Below, piece after piece: positions 51,646 to 62,842 of a stretch of DNA of 64,000 bases; within the stretch, counting starts at the first letter, position 1, and the number at the start of each line of letters is the position of its first letter. The stretch covers positions 62,001 to 126,000 of the forward strand of contig OMWH01000005.1 of assembly GCA_900314755.1 (NCBI GenBank). The letters are read 5' to 3'. The translations under genes and the position numbers were made by a program. The notes beneath the pieces are model-generated. The model made no database searches and had not been told where the DNA came from. It was given only the letters and a program-made list of their open reading frames with translations. Source of the stretch: an uncultured Prevotellaceae bacterium (GTDB taxonomy: Bacteria; Bacteroidota; Bacteroidia; Bacteroidales; Bacteroidaceae).

Positions 51646-51673
51646 AATGAAAAATGAGAAATGAAAAATGAGA
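51646..51673. repeat. Four tandem heptamers (AATGARA) upstream of the PaaK-like gene
   Basis: AATGAAA, AATGAGA, AATGAAA, AATGAGA, then a diverged AATTTAT. It lies between the promoter and the OmpA terminator. Confidence 0.85.
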
Positions 51674-51700
51674 AATTTATAGATACGGGGATTTTTTTAT

Positions 51701-51736
51701 AAAAAAAGGCACCCTCCCAATTTGGGAGAGTGCCTT
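51701..51736 (-). terminator. Rho-independent terminator of the OmpA gene
   Basis: Minus strand GGCACTCTCCC pairing with GGGAGGGTGCC (one G-T), then a run of T. It is 30 bases after the stop. Confidence 0.88.
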
Positions 51737-51765
51737 GTATCTTTTGATACAGAATAATTACCTAA

Positions 51766-52956
51766 TTACTTCAACTCAACAGTTGCACGGCGGTTGAAGC
51801 TGATTGGAGACAGTGTGTTAACACCACCCTCAGCCTCACACTCAATGTTAGCACGGTCAACACCCATGTTAACGAGAGCATCAGCAACAGCCTGAGCACG
51901 CTTCTGAGACAAAGACTGGTTGAAGTTAGCGCTACCAGTCTTGCTGTCAGCATAACCCTTAACTACAATCTTAGCGTTGTTAGCCTTTGCTGCATCAGCA
52001 ATTGCCTGTACGTTCTGCAGATCCTTCTTAGAAGCAATCTTAGACTTTCCAATATTGAAGAATACAGATACTGGAGCAGAAACAATCTCCTTAACAGCCT
52101 GCTTAGCCTCAACAGCGTTAGTTGTTGTTGGGCACTTGTGGTTTGCAATCTGGTTGCGGAGACGAGCGTTCTCTGCGTTAGCATCAGCAAGCTGAGCATT
52201 CAAAGCATCAATCTGACCCTGTGAGAGAGCCTTGATAGCCTCTACGTCAGGAGTCTTGCTCCAACCAGTCTTGCCAAGGTTATAAGTAAGACCGATTTCA
52301 ACATTCAGGTTACGATCGTGATTTGCAATCAAACCCTTGAAAGAACGGCTCTTATATGGTTTTGCACCTGGCAGAAGACCATTTGCACCATCAGCTCTGT
52401 TCATGAAAAGGTTGTAGTTAACATCCAAGTTGATGGCAACCTTCTTGCTAATCTTGAACTCATTCAAGATACCAAGACCCCATGCTGGAGAATAACAGTT
52501 GTAAGACATATTGCGCTCCAAACCTACACTTGCATAAGGAATGAAGTTCCAAACACGATTCTCATTATAGCCAAGCAACATATTGCTCAGATTAAACATA
52601 ACCTGCTCATTCAAAGTCCAATACTTAGAAGCATTGGTTTTCTTATCTGTAGACACAACAGTACGTCCCCAGATACCATTGAACTTTGTACGAAGTCCGA
52701 TACCAGGAGTAAACCACTTACCAATTGCTACAGAAAAACCAAGGTTGTTACGGAAACCTTTCAGAGGACTCTTCGAGAAGTTGTTCTGAACCTCCTGACC
52801 ACCCCAGAAAGCTGTTCCTACAACATTAGCCTGAACAAACCAGTTGCTCCAGAAAGAATTAGTAGATACGCTGTACTTCTCTGTAGGTACAGCATCCTGT
52901 GCCATAGAGGCAACAGAAACACCAGCAAAAGCCAGTACCATTAATAACTTTTTCAT
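51766..52956 (-). CDS. OmpA family outer-membrane protein
   Basis: 396 residues from the ATG at 52956, where a signal peptide begins (MKKLLMVLAFAGVSVAS, cleavage at SMAQ). An N-terminal beta-barrel-like region with alternating aromatics, a short coiled linker of INALNAQLADANAENARLRNQI type (about residues 245-275) and a C-terminal OmpA domain binding peptidoglycan (VFFNIGKSKI ... VKGYADSKTGSANFNQSLSQKRAQAV). A high-expression gene, with its own promoter and terminator. The final FNRRATVELK is the family ending. Confidence 0.94.
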   Translation of the reverse strand: MKKLLMVLAFAGVSVASMAQDAVPTEKYSVSTNSFWSNWFVQANVVGTAFWGGQEVQNNFSKSPLKGFRNNLGFSVAIGKWFTPGIGLRTKFNGIWGRTVVSTDKKTNASKYWTLNEQVMFNLSNMLLGYNENRVWNFIPYASVGLERNMSYNCYSPAWGLGILNEFKISKKVAINLDVNYNLFMNRADGANGLLPGAKPYKSRSFKGLIANHDRNLNVEIGLTYNLGKTGWSKTPDVEAIKALSQGQIDALNAQLADANAENARLRNQIANHKCPTTTNAVEAKQAVKEIVSAPVSVFFNIGKSKIASKKDLQNVQAIADAAKANNAKIVVKGYADSKTGSANFNQSLSQKRAQAVADALVNMGVDRANIECEAEGGVNTLSPISFNRRATVELK

Positions 52957-53012
52957 ACCTATACTAATATTAATGTTAAATAATATATTATTCACTTTTA
53001 TCAATTTCTGTG

Positions 53013-53020
53013 CAAAAGTA
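53013..53020 (-). promoter_or_regulatory. -7 box of the OmpA gene
   Basis: Minus strand TACTTTTG, 56 bases before the ATG, leaving a leader of about 50 bases. Confidence 0.6.
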
Positions 53021-53132
53021 AACATTTATTTTAAATCTGCAAACATTTTTGGCAAAAAATTGCACTTTTTTAGGGAAAAAACGCTTTTACTCCTACATTT
53101 ATAGGTCATAGGGCACTAAATAAAGTTAAATA

Positions 53133-54926
53133 TCATCCCAGCAAATGTTCTAAATCCCTTTGGGGTAAAATACAGAGTATTGCTTTCCCGTCTGGTGTAT
53201 AATTAACATTAGAACAGGAAAATAGTTCATTGACAACATTCTCCATCTCTTCATTAGTAAGAACCTGTCCTGAAGGTATGGCAGCATGACGAGCAAGGCT
53301 TAAAGCAAGTGAAGAATGAATATCATGAAGACTACCCATCCCCTTTTCTATCGTATCACTTACCATATCCTGCACCAACTGAACATAGTCAAGTCCTTCA
53401 ATACCGGCAGGTATCGCCTGTATACCATAACTACATTGTCCAAGATCTGTCAAGTCAAAACCCATCATTTGCAATTCTGGTAAAATCTTTCCTACAACAA
53501 CCGCGTCTGAGGGAGCAAACCGCACAACCTCAGGGAAGAGCACTCGCTGGCTGTTTACTACCTGGGATTCCAATTGAGACAGATAGCGCTCGTATCGGAT
53601 TCTCACATCAGCTCGATACTGGTCAATAATCATAAGACCTGATTTTACTGCCGTCATGATATAGCGACCCTTATATTGATAATGTATAGGAGACTTCTCT
53701 TCTAACTCAAAAGCATCCATCTCCAAAGACGTTTGCTGAGGATGTTCTGGCAGTTGCTCATAAAGTTTTTCCCATTCAGCAGATTTCTTGGGGAGGCGCT
53801 CATCATGGTGCTGCTGTTTGAAAGGATTATAAGAAGGATTATAAGAGGGTTGAGGAACATCCACCTTTTGACTACCAGAATTAAATATGGGAATATCAGG
53901 TTGCCCTACCGTGTCAAAGTCTATCTGAGGTATTTCACAAAACCTTCCTATTGCATCTTTCACGGCAGCCATAAGGATTTGCCAAATAGCCTGCTCGTTC
54001 TCAAACTTGATTTCTGTCTTGGTGGGATGGATATTCACATCAATATCAGAAGGAGGAACTTCAAAATAGACAAAATATGGAACCTGCATTCCTACCGGCA
54101 CCAAACGATCAAAAGCCTGCATCACCGCTTTATGGAAATAGGCATGTTTCATGAAACGCCCATTGACAAAGAAATAATTATGTGCCCCTTTTTTCTTCGC
54201 AGACTCTGGTTTCCCCACAAAACCCGAAATCTTGCAAATCGCAGTCTCAACTGAGACTTCTAATAAGTCTTGATTAAAACGTTTACCAAACACATCAACA
54301 ATACGTTGGCGTAGTGAACCGCTCTTCAGGTTTAGCAATTCCTGTCCGTTACTATGCAGCGTGAAATTGATTGAGGGATAGACAAGGACGATACGTTCAA
54401 AAGCCGTTAAGATATTATTCAACTCTGTCGCATTCGTCTTTAGGAACTTTCGCCGGGCTGGTACATTAAAGAACAGATTCTCCACCTTGAAATTACTTCC
54501 AACAGGACAATTTACAAGTTCCTGTGACTCCACTTTCGAACCAGATATACGTAAACATGTACCCAGTTCACTTCCAGCCATCCTTGTACGAAGTTCAACC
54601 TGAGAGACTGCAACGATAGAGGGTAATGCCTCGCCACGGAACCCCATAGTCGTCAACGCAAACAAATCATCGGCTTTACGAATCTTTGAAGTAGCATGAC
54701 GCTCAAAGGACAGACGGGCATCTGTCTCAGACATACCCTTTCCGTCATCAATCACCTGGATAGAGGTACGTCCCGCATCCACCACTAAGACCTTTATCGT
54801 ATGGGCGCCAGCGTCCACAGCATTCTCCACCAGTTCCTTAATGACAGAGGCGGGACGCTGAATCACCTCGCCTGCCGCTATCTGGTTGGCAACAGAGTCT
54901 GGCAATAACTGTATGACATCACTCAT
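53133..54926 (-). CDS. mutL: DNA mismatch repair protein MutL
   Basis: 597 residues. N-terminal GHKL ATPase motifs intact: [11 protein letters not shown] (about 31-41), DDGKGM, RHATSKI and GFRGEAL. The C-terminal domain is present, but the endonuclease metal motif DQHA-x2-E-x4-E is [14 protein letters not shown] (from residue 435), and the CPHGRP-type motif is replaced by NYTPDGKA. Thus it should dimerise and bind MutS, but the nicking activity is doubtful. Starts within the end of the OstA-like gene (8 bases overlap). Confidence 0.95.
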   Translation of the reverse strand: MSDVIQLLPDSVANQIAAGEVIQRPASVIKELVENAVDAGAHTIKVLVVDAGRTSIQVIDDGKGMSETDARLSFERHATSKIRKADDLFALTTMGFRGEALPSIVAVSQVELRTRMAGSELGTCLRISGSKVESQELVNCPVGSNFKVENLFFNVPARRKFLKTNATELNNILTAFERIVLVYPSINFTLHSNGQELLNLKSGSLRQRIVDVFGKRFNQDLLEVSVETAICKISGFVGKPESAKKKGAHNYFFVNGRFMKHAYFHKAVMQAFDRLVPVGMQVPYFVYFEVPPSDIDVNIHPTKTEIKFENEQAIWQILMAAVKDAIGRFCEIPQIDFDTVGQPDIPIFNSGSQKVDVPQPSYNPSYNPFKQQHHDERLPKKSAEWEKLYEQLPEHPQQTSLEMDAFELEEKSPIHYQYKGRYIMTAVKSGLMIIDQYRADVRIRYERYLSQLESQVVNSQRVLFPEVVRFAPSDAVVVGKILPELQMMGFDLTDLGQCSYGIQAIPAGIEGLDYVQLVQDMVSDTIEKGMGSLHDIHSSLALSLARHAAIPSGQVLTNEEMENVVNELFSCSNVNYTPDGKAILCILPQRDLEHLLG

Positions 54927-56565
54927 TCTTTTCCTCCTTTCTGTTCAGTTTCTGTCTAGGTGCCTCTCTTCTCTTGATCTCCTTCAGCTCCTGACCTGCA
55001 TTCTTTGGTCTCCAATTGAAGATATCATCTTTGTTTAGAGGTCGAATGTAGTCAAACCACGCATACTGCGGAAGGAAATATTTAGTTGGCGGTATCTGTG
55101 TCATGGGATAAAGTGTTCCCACGGGTTTCTCCATCCATATCTTTTTCATTTTCCTGTTTTCCAGAAACATCTTCATCCATGGTGTCTCTGTATAGTTCAG
55201 TCCTATCAGGGTACTGTCAGACTCATCCACAGGATAATACACAATCAACACATTGCCCACCGCATCAGTCTCATAAATCTCACCTTTCTCGAAATAAGCA
55301 AGCATCTCCTTGGATGATACTTGATTGAAATGGACGGTGTCTGGCATCTGTTCGGTTGAGAAAGCCTGACCAAGCACATGAGCCCTATTAATGGTAGAGT
55401 CTTTCATATAGACACGTATCTCCTCACCAAACAATTGCTGACTACCATTCCACACAATAGGGTCACGATACATCGTCATACAAGAGTCTTTCGAGTTGTA
55501 TACAAGTGAATCACAAACAGCCTGCACATCTACCCGGTAAGCGCGTACCTTATTATATGCATGTATCTTACGGTAGACAGAATCCGTATTGATATTGAAA
55601 GTATACAACTTAAACGTGTCAGCATGCATATAAAGCGTGTCTTTCTGTGAATAATCCATTGCCACAGCACGTTTCGTAGCCATTGCATACCCTGTAGAAT
55701 CATTATACTCACAATAATCACCCGTCAGTCGGTTCTTATTAGCAGAGTCAGTATAGATAACGTTCCAATAAGCATAGCTAGTTCCCTTCTTAGCATCATG
55801 ATAGACACTATCCCCAACGATAGTACGTCCCTGATCCTTCATTATTGAACGACCAAAAAGCTCTGAAGTCTCTGTCTTGGTATTATAATAGCCGTCCTCG
55901 CTGTAAATATGACTTGTACCCGACGTAATATTCGAGGGTCCCACAATATGGGCACGGGAAGTCTGTGTGTCATAATAGAGGGAGTCAGTTGTCAGGTAAA
56001 AGTTCTTATCGCGAAGACGCACATCATAATAGAACATTGCCATCTTTGTATCTGTATGATATTCCCCCCAGTCACTTGTCAAAGTAGAGTTATTGTCAAC
56101 GAGTTTACCACCCTCAAAAAAATTACCAAAATTATAAAGACGGTCATAGTCAAGACTATCCGTGTAGAGGGTAGACTGCCGATGTTTTAGCACTACATTA
56201 TAGCGCGCTTGTGCTATCTGCGCATTACCATCATAATAGGCATAGTCACTGAAAAGCTTCAAAGTGTCACCCTGCAGCATCTTCACATGTCCAAAAGCCT
56301 CAAAAGAATTTGTCTGTTGAAAGAAATTGGCACTATCGCAATAAAGATTAGCTCCCATGTGGCGGAAATGAACATTACCCACCAGAATTTGGGCATCTCC
56401 ATTGCGATACTGGTCGTAGCGCAACTGATCAGAATGGACTAGATAAACACGTTTGTCCTCCTGCCGCTTGCGGGAAGTATTCCGCTTGCGGTCAGGCTGC
56501 ATCGCCCAGACGAGACTCAGTCCGAACAGACACAGCAGCAAGAATGCTACCGTACGGAGTCTCAT
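54919..56565 (-). CDS. OstA-like (LptA/LptD-N-type) protein
   Basis: 548 residues with a signal peptide (cleavage near VWAM). Long array of beta-strand repeats of the OstA type: [40 protein letters not shown], then several Y(Y/D)DTQ...A-x-I-x-G units. OstA-like folds bind and move lipopolysaccharide in the periplasm. Sits between SurA-like isomerases and mutL; the isomerases may help fold outer-membrane proteins of the same path. Overlaps both neighbours by 4 and 8 bases. Confidence 0.88.
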   Translation of the reverse strand: MRLRTVAFLLLCLFGLSLVWAMQPDRKRNTSRKRQEDKRVYLVHSDQLRYDQYRNGDAQILVGNVHFRHMGANLYCDSANFFQQTNSFEAFGHVKMLQGDTLKLFSDYAYYDGNAQIAQARYNVVLKHRQSTLYTDSLDYDRLYNFGNFFEGGKLVDNNSTLTSDWGEYHTDTKMAMFYYDVRLRDKNFYLTTDSLYYDTQTSRAHIVGPSNITSGTSHIYSEDGYYNTKTETSELFGRSIMKDQGRTIVGDSVYHDAKKGTSYAYWNVIYTDSANKNRLTGDYCEYNDSTGYAMATKRAVAMDYSQKDTLYMHADTFKLYTFNINTDSVYRKIHAYNKVRAYRVDVQAVCDSLVYNSKDSCMTMYRDPIVWNGSQQLFGEEIRVYMKDSTINRAHVLGQAFSTEQMPDTVHFNQVSSKEMLAYFEKGEIYETDAVGNVLIVYYPVDESDSTLIGLNYTETPWMKMFLENRKMKKIWMEKPVGTLYPMTQIPPTKYFLPQYAWFDYIRPLNKDDIFNWRPKNAGQELKEIKRREAPRQKLNRKEEKNE

Positions 56566-57938
56566 TTAATCCAGCCCTGATATTCGAATTGACAATCCTT
56601 ATATCTGTCGTTTATGCGGACATAGGTAGTCTTTATCTTGTTAACTACCCATTCATGCAGTTTCTCCTGACGACGTTTCTCCAACACGACATCCTTCATT
56701 ACCTGAAAATCCTCCGTGATAGTAGCCTTATGCCCTTCCGTACGACTCTTCAATTTGGCAATCACGCAGACTGTCTTACCACGCTCGTTAATCATCTGGA
56801 AAGGAGCAGATATTTCACCAACTTTTAATGTGTCCACGGCACGAGCAACTTCGGAGGGAAGGTCTTGCAGTTGGAAACGGGACGTACGTCCGTTTTGTGT
56901 GGCATTCGCCATCAATCCATTATTATTACGGGTGTTCTTATCGTCAGATATCATAGAGGCACCTGCCTCAAAGGTAAACTTTCCATCTTTTATGTCTTGG
57001 CGGATAGAATCTAGACGAGCCAGAGACTGGTCGATGGCATCCTGTCCGACGACTGGTTTACGAAGGATATGGCGGACATTCACCTTATCACCACGTTTAT
57101 CTATTAACTGAATAATATGATATCCAAACTCAGACTCCACAATCTTAGACACCTTCTTAGGGTCTGTGAGATTGAAAGCCACATTTGCAAAAGCCTGGTC
57201 TAGAGTTCCTCGTCCAGTATATCCCAGCTCACCACCACGGCGCGCTGTTCCTGGGTCTTCAGAATAAAGACGCGCCAATGTCTGGAAAGATGTTTCTCCA
57301 CGGTTCACACGATCTGTATAGTCACGTAATTCCTCTTTTACGCGGTTAATCTCATCCAAACTGACCCGAGGTGTCTGTGCAAGAATCTGTACCTCCACCT
57401 CTGTCGGAACATAAGGTATACTGTCTTGTGGCAGATTAGCAAAATAGCGGCGCACATCGGCAGGGGTCACTGTGATATCCTTCACCAACTCACGCTGCAT
57501 ACCTTGAATCAGCTGTCGGTCACGGAAAGACTCACGAAGTTCATTTCTGATCTGCGTCATGCTCTTTTTATGATACTCCTCCAATTTCTCACGAGAACCT
57601 ATCACAGAGATCATATATTCAATCTGTTGCTCAATACCTGAAGAAATCTCCGCTTCCGTCACTTCTATACTATCGATAGCAGCCTGATGTAAATAAAGTT
57701 TCTGGACGGCAATCTGCTCAGGAATCGAACAGTCAGGGTCACCTTTCCATCGCATACCCTCCTGCTGCCCCTGGATACGCATTGCCTCCACATCAGACTT
57801 GAGGATAGCCTCATCACCAACAACCCAGATAACCTCATCCACTACACTCTGGACATTTGTACTATCATCAGCAACCCTTGCCTGCAAGGGCAGGGTCATC
57901 AACAATGCAACCAATGCGATAATGCTTCGTATCTTCAT
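56562..57938 (-). CDS. SurA-like peptidylprolyl isomerase (periplasmic chaperone)
   Basis: 458 residues with a signal peptide. N-terminal SurA_N helical region (about 30-170) and two parvulin domains, the first with LYSEDPGTARRGGELGYTGRGTLDQAFANVAF and G-Y-H-I-I-Q-L. Assists folding of outer-membrane proteins. Start is the ATG at 57938, 2 bases after the upstream isomerase stop. Confidence 0.92.
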   Translation of the reverse strand: MKIRSIIALVALLMTLPLQARVADDSTNVQSVVDEVIWVVGDEAILKSDVEAMRIQGQQEGMRWKGDPDCSIPEQIAVQKLYLHQAAIDSIEVTEAEISSGIEQQIEYMISVIGSREKLEEYHKKSMTQIRNELRESFRDRQLIQGMQRELVKDITVTPADVRRYFANLPQDSIPYVPTEVEVQILAQTPRVSLDEINRVKEELRDYTDRVNRGETSFQTLARLYSEDPGTARRGGELGYTGRGTLDQAFANVAFNLTDPKKVSKIVESEFGYHIIQLIDKRGDKVNVRHILRKPVVGQDAIDQSLARLDSIRQDIKDGKFTFEAGASMISDDKNTRNNNGLMANATQNGRTSRFQLQDLPSEVARAVDTLKVGEISAPFQMINERGKTVCVIAKLKSRTEGHKATITEDFQVMKDVVLEKRRQEKLHEWVVNKIKTTYVRINDRYKDCQFEYQGWIK

Positions 57939-57940
57939 AC

Positions 57941-59065
57941 TTAATGATGCTTATTTACAGTCTTTAATACTTTCTTATTCACTTTTACAGGATATTTCTT
58001 ACGCAGGTCATCAACCCAATGTTTATCCATCTCCTCCTGCAAGTCGGCAACCACCAGTTCCCGAACCTCCGTATAGTCTTTCGGCTTGAACCCTTTTCGT
58101 CTGTATTTTTTCTTATGCTTCTTAAAATAATATTTCAACGCCTCCTCGTCTTCAGCAGCTTGTCTGCCTACGGACTGTTTGCTCATCTCATACAACAAGA
58201 GACCTTCAAAATACTCTCTTCCGAGACCTTGCGCCGGTTCTTCAACACTCTCAACAGGCATTGGGACATTTTGCACCATGACATCTCCCGACAGCTCACC
58301 CTCACTTACCTGATGGTGTATTTGCCGTTGTTCCCGATAACGTGAGAGAGCGTCTTCCATATCCATATACTTCCCAGACGACCTACGGTCTTTCATCCAT
58401 AGGATATGGTAACCTATCGTGGAAAGGAAAGGACGACTCATCTCACCTTTTTGCAGACCGAAAGCGACATCCTCTATTTCCTTGAACATCATGCCACGAC
58501 CATACCAACCCATTGAACCATCTGCGGAAGCTGACTTCTCGTCTTGGGAATACTGGCGAGCCATCTGCCCAAAATCCGCACCATCCTGCAAATCCTTATA
58601 GATGGACTCTATACGTTGCTGCGCCCGCCGTTGTTCCTCACGACTTGCCTTTTGCGACACCCGTATCAGAATCTGAGCTGGACAAATCACCTCACTATAC
58701 CCCAGATTACCAATCCTCCACTCATCGGAACCAGGACGGGACATAGGAGCATCATTTGAAGATGTACCGCCCACAACCGGTTGGTCCATCATACTATACG
58801 CATACTCACTCTTGAAAGATGAAGTGGCATCAATATGAGCATCCATCGCCGCCTTCACCTTCAACTTATAGGTGATATACAACTTCAGATAGTCAGCAAC
58901 TGTCAGATGACTGACACGGCTTAAGGTAGTATTCTTTAAGTAAGACTGCTCAAACTCCGAACGTGTCACGGACACATCACCTACCGTAAACAGTATCGGA
59001 TCATCAGCCGCCTGCACTATCATTGGAACAAGCGCCAACAAAGCAATCAGCAGTCGCAACCTCAT
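57941..59065 (-). CDS. Periplasmic peptidylprolyl isomerase (SurA/PpiC-like)
   Basis: 374 residues from the ATG at 59065, where a signal peptide begins (MRLRLLIALLALVPMIVQA). The frame extends 54 codons upstream into guaB and is cut back. One clear parvulin domain (MARQYSQDEKSASADGSMGWYGRGMMFKEIEDVAFGL, TIGYHILWMKDRR), preceded by a SurA_N-like helical part. The C-terminus is strongly basic (KKHKKKYRRKGFKPKDY). Starts 1 base after the guaB stop. Confidence 0.9.
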   Translation of the reverse strand: MRLRLLIALLALVPMIVQAADDPILFTVGDVSVTRSEFEQSYLKNTTLSRVSHLTVADYLKLYITYKLKVKAAMDAHIDATSSFKSEYAYSMMDQPVVGGTSSNDAPMSRPGSDEWRIGNLGYSEVICPAQILIRVSQKASREEQRRAQQRIESIYKDLQDGADFGQMARQYSQDEKSASADGSMGWYGRGMMFKEIEDVAFGLQKGEMSRPFLSTIGYHILWMKDRRSSGKYMDMEDALSRYREQRQIHHQVSEGELSGDVMVQNVPMPVESVEEPAQGLGREYFEGLLLYEMSKQSVGRQAAEDEEALKYYFKKHKKKYRRKGFKPKDYTEVRELVVADLQEEMDKHWVDDLRKKYPVKVNKKVLKTVNKHH

Positions 59066-59066
59066 C

Positions 59067-60560
<1,494 letters not shown>

Positions 60561-60577
60561 TTAAATTTTATTGCGTG

Positions 60578-60585
60578 CAAAATTA
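60578..60585 (-). promoter_or_regulatory. -7 box of the guaB operon
   Basis: Minus strand TAATTTTG within GCGTAATTTTGCACGC, flanked by complementary GCGT and ACGC. It lies 29 bases before the ATG. Confidence 0.6.
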
Positions 60586-60646
60586 CGCATTTTTTCCGAC
60601 ATAGCAAGCGTTTCACCTTATTATTAATACGATTTAACGCGAAATA

Positions 60647-62830
60647 TCAGTTCGCCATTTCCGAGAGGAACTTAATACGCACAAGACGGATCTCGTCTTC
60701 TGAGCATTCATCGCCCAACTCGTCAATAGCAGCTTCCAGAGAGTCGGTATCACTCTCAGAGAAATAATCATAGATATCATCGATATGATCCTCATCCATC
60801 ACCTCATCCAGGAAATAGTCTATGTTCAACTTGGTACCGCTATACACGATAGCCTCCACCTCGTCAAGCAGTTCCTCGAACTCCAGTCCCTGTGCATTGG
60901 CGATATCGTCCAGAGCCACCTGACGGTCGATGCCCTGTATAATCTTCACCTTCAGCATCGACTTCTTAGCGACAGTACGCACACGAAGGTCTGCCTGCCG
61001 AGTGATTTCGTTCTCCTCGCAATAGCGTTTGATCAAGTCCACGAACTCCTTGGCATACGGTTGTTTCACCTTACCCTCTCCTACTCCCTGGATATTCTTC
61101 AGTTCCTCCAGGTTGACGGGATAGTCCGTAGCCATCTGCTCCAAAGACACATCCTGGAAGATGACATAGGGTGGACGTCCCATTTTCTTAGACACTTTTT
61201 TACGCAGGTCTTTCAACATCGCGTTCAGTGTCGGATCCAGGGCACTGGTACCACCCTCTTGCTCTGGAGTGTTCTCTTCGTCATCGTTAAACTCCGTATC
61301 CTCCACGATGAGGAATGACTCCGGCTTCTTCAGGAACTTCTTACCAGCAGCAGTGACTTTCAATAGTCCATAGTTCTCTACGTCCTTCTTCAGGTATCCT
61401 GCTATCAGCGCCTGCCGGATCACAGGGTTCCACAATTTCTCGTCATCATCCTCACCAGCACCGAAAAGTTCCTGCTCCTGATGTTTATGGGCAAGTATCT
61501 CATCTGTCTCACGACCCATGATAAAGTCTATCACATAGTCGGAACGGAAATTCTCCTTGATAGCAATAATCGTATTCAAGACTATCACCAACTGGTCTTT
61601 CGCCTCTATCTTGGTCTTGGGATGCAGACAATTGTCGCAGTTATGGCAGTTGTCCTGCTCATAGGTCTCTCCGAAATAATGCAGCAGCATCTTGCGGCGG
61701 CACACAGAGGTCTCTGCATAAGCTGCCGTCTCCTGCAGCAGTTGTCTGCCGATATCCTGTTCTGCAACAGGCTTTCCCTCCATGAACTTGTCGAGTTTCT
61801 GGAGATCTTTATTAGAATAGAAGGTGATACACAATCCCTCTCCCCCATCTCGACCGGCACGTCCAGTCTCCTGATAATATCCTTCCAAGGACTTAGGAAT
61901 GTCATAATGGATGACAAAGCGGACATCAGGTTTGTCAATACCCATACCGAAAGCGATGGTGGCAACGATGACATCTATCTGCTCCATCAGGAAGTCGTCC
62001 TGTGTCTGGGAGCGGAGTGCAGAGTCAAGACCCGCATGATACGCCTGTGCCTTGATATCATTGGCACGCAGTATCTCCGCCAATTCCTCTACCTTTTTAC
62101 GAGAGAGACAGTAGATGATACCGCTCTTCCCCGGATGCTGTTTGATAAACTTAATGATATCCTTGTCAACATCCTTGGTTTTAGGACGTACCTCATAATA
62201 CAGGTTAGGACGATTGAATGAGCTCTTGAACTCCGTCGCATCCATGATACCCAGATTCTTCTTGATATCCGTGCGCACCTTGTCCGTTGCAGTCGCTGTC
62301 AATGCGATAATCGGTGCATTGCCTATCTCATTGATAATCGGACGGATACGACGATATTCCGGTCGGAAGTCATGTCCCCATTCAGAGATACAATGAGCCT
62401 CATCGATAGCATAGAAGGAAATCTTCGCCTGTTTGAGGAACTCCACATTCTCCTCCTTCGTCAATGACTCCGGAGCGACATACAGCAGTTTTGTACGACC
62501 CTCTTTGACATCCAGTTTCACTTGGTCGATAGCCGACTTGTTCAGCGATGAGTTCAGGTAATGCGCTGTTCCCTCCTCACTCATTGCACTGATCACATCC
62601 ACTTGGTTCTTCATCAGTGCAATGAGTGGGGAAATAACAATCGCCGTTCCATCCATCAGCAACGACGGCAACTGGTAACAGAGCGACTTACCACCACCCG
62701 TCGGCATCAGCACAAAGGTATTCTTGCCATCGAGCACGTTCTGCACGATAGCTTCCTGATCACCCTTGAACTTATCGAAGCCGAAGTATTTCTTCAGGGC
62801 TGCTGTCAGATTCACTTTTGTTTTTGGCAT
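60647..62830 (-). CDS. recQ: ATP-dependent DNA helicase RecQ
   Basis: 727 residues. Walker A MPTGGGKSLCYQLP, DEAH box IDEAHCISEWGHDFRPEY, motif VI GYYQETGRAGRDG; a zinc-binding RQC with CRRKMLLHYFGE ... CHNCDNC; an HRDC domain (about 525-600); and an additional acidic C-terminal helix-turn-helix extension as in Bacteroidetes RecQ. It unwinds forks and recombination intermediates 3' to 5'. Starts 12 bases after clpX, so it is likely cotranscribed with the protease genes. Confidence 0.96.
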   Translation of the reverse strand: MPKTKVNLTAALKKYFGFDKFKGDQEAIVQNVLDGKNTFVLMPTGGGKSLCYQLPSLLMDGTAIVISPLIALMKNQVDVISAMSEEGTAHYLNSSLNKSAIDQVKLDVKEGRTKLLYVAPESLTKEENVEFLKQAKISFYAIDEAHCISEWGHDFRPEYRRIRPIINEIGNAPIIALTATATDKVRTDIKKNLGIMDATEFKSSFNRPNLYYEVRPKTKDVDKDIIKFIKQHPGKSGIIYCLSRKKVEELAEILRANDIKAQAYHAGLDSALRSQTQDDFLMEQIDVIVATIAFGMGIDKPDVRFVIHYDIPKSLEGYYQETGRAGRDGGEGLCITFYSNKDLQKLDKFMEGKPVAEQDIGRQLLQETAAYAETSVCRRKMLLHYFGETYEQDNCHNCDNCLHPKTKIEAKDQLVIVLNTIIAIKENFRSDYVIDFIMGRETDEILAHKHQEQELFGAGEDDDEKLWNPVIRQALIAGYLKKDVENYGLLKVTAAGKKFLKKPESFLIVEDTEFNDDEENTPEQEGGTSALDPTLNAMLKDLRKKVSKKMGRPPYVIFQDVSLEQMATDYPVNLEELKNIQGVGEGKVKQPYAKEFVDLIKRYCEENEITRQADLRVRTVAKKSMLKVKIIQGIDRQVALDDIANAQGLEFEELLDEVEAIVYSGTKLNIDYFLDEVMDEDHIDDIYDYFSESDTDSLEAAIDELGDECSEDEIRLVRIKFLSEMAN

Positions 62831-62842
62831 AGGCTTTTCTTT

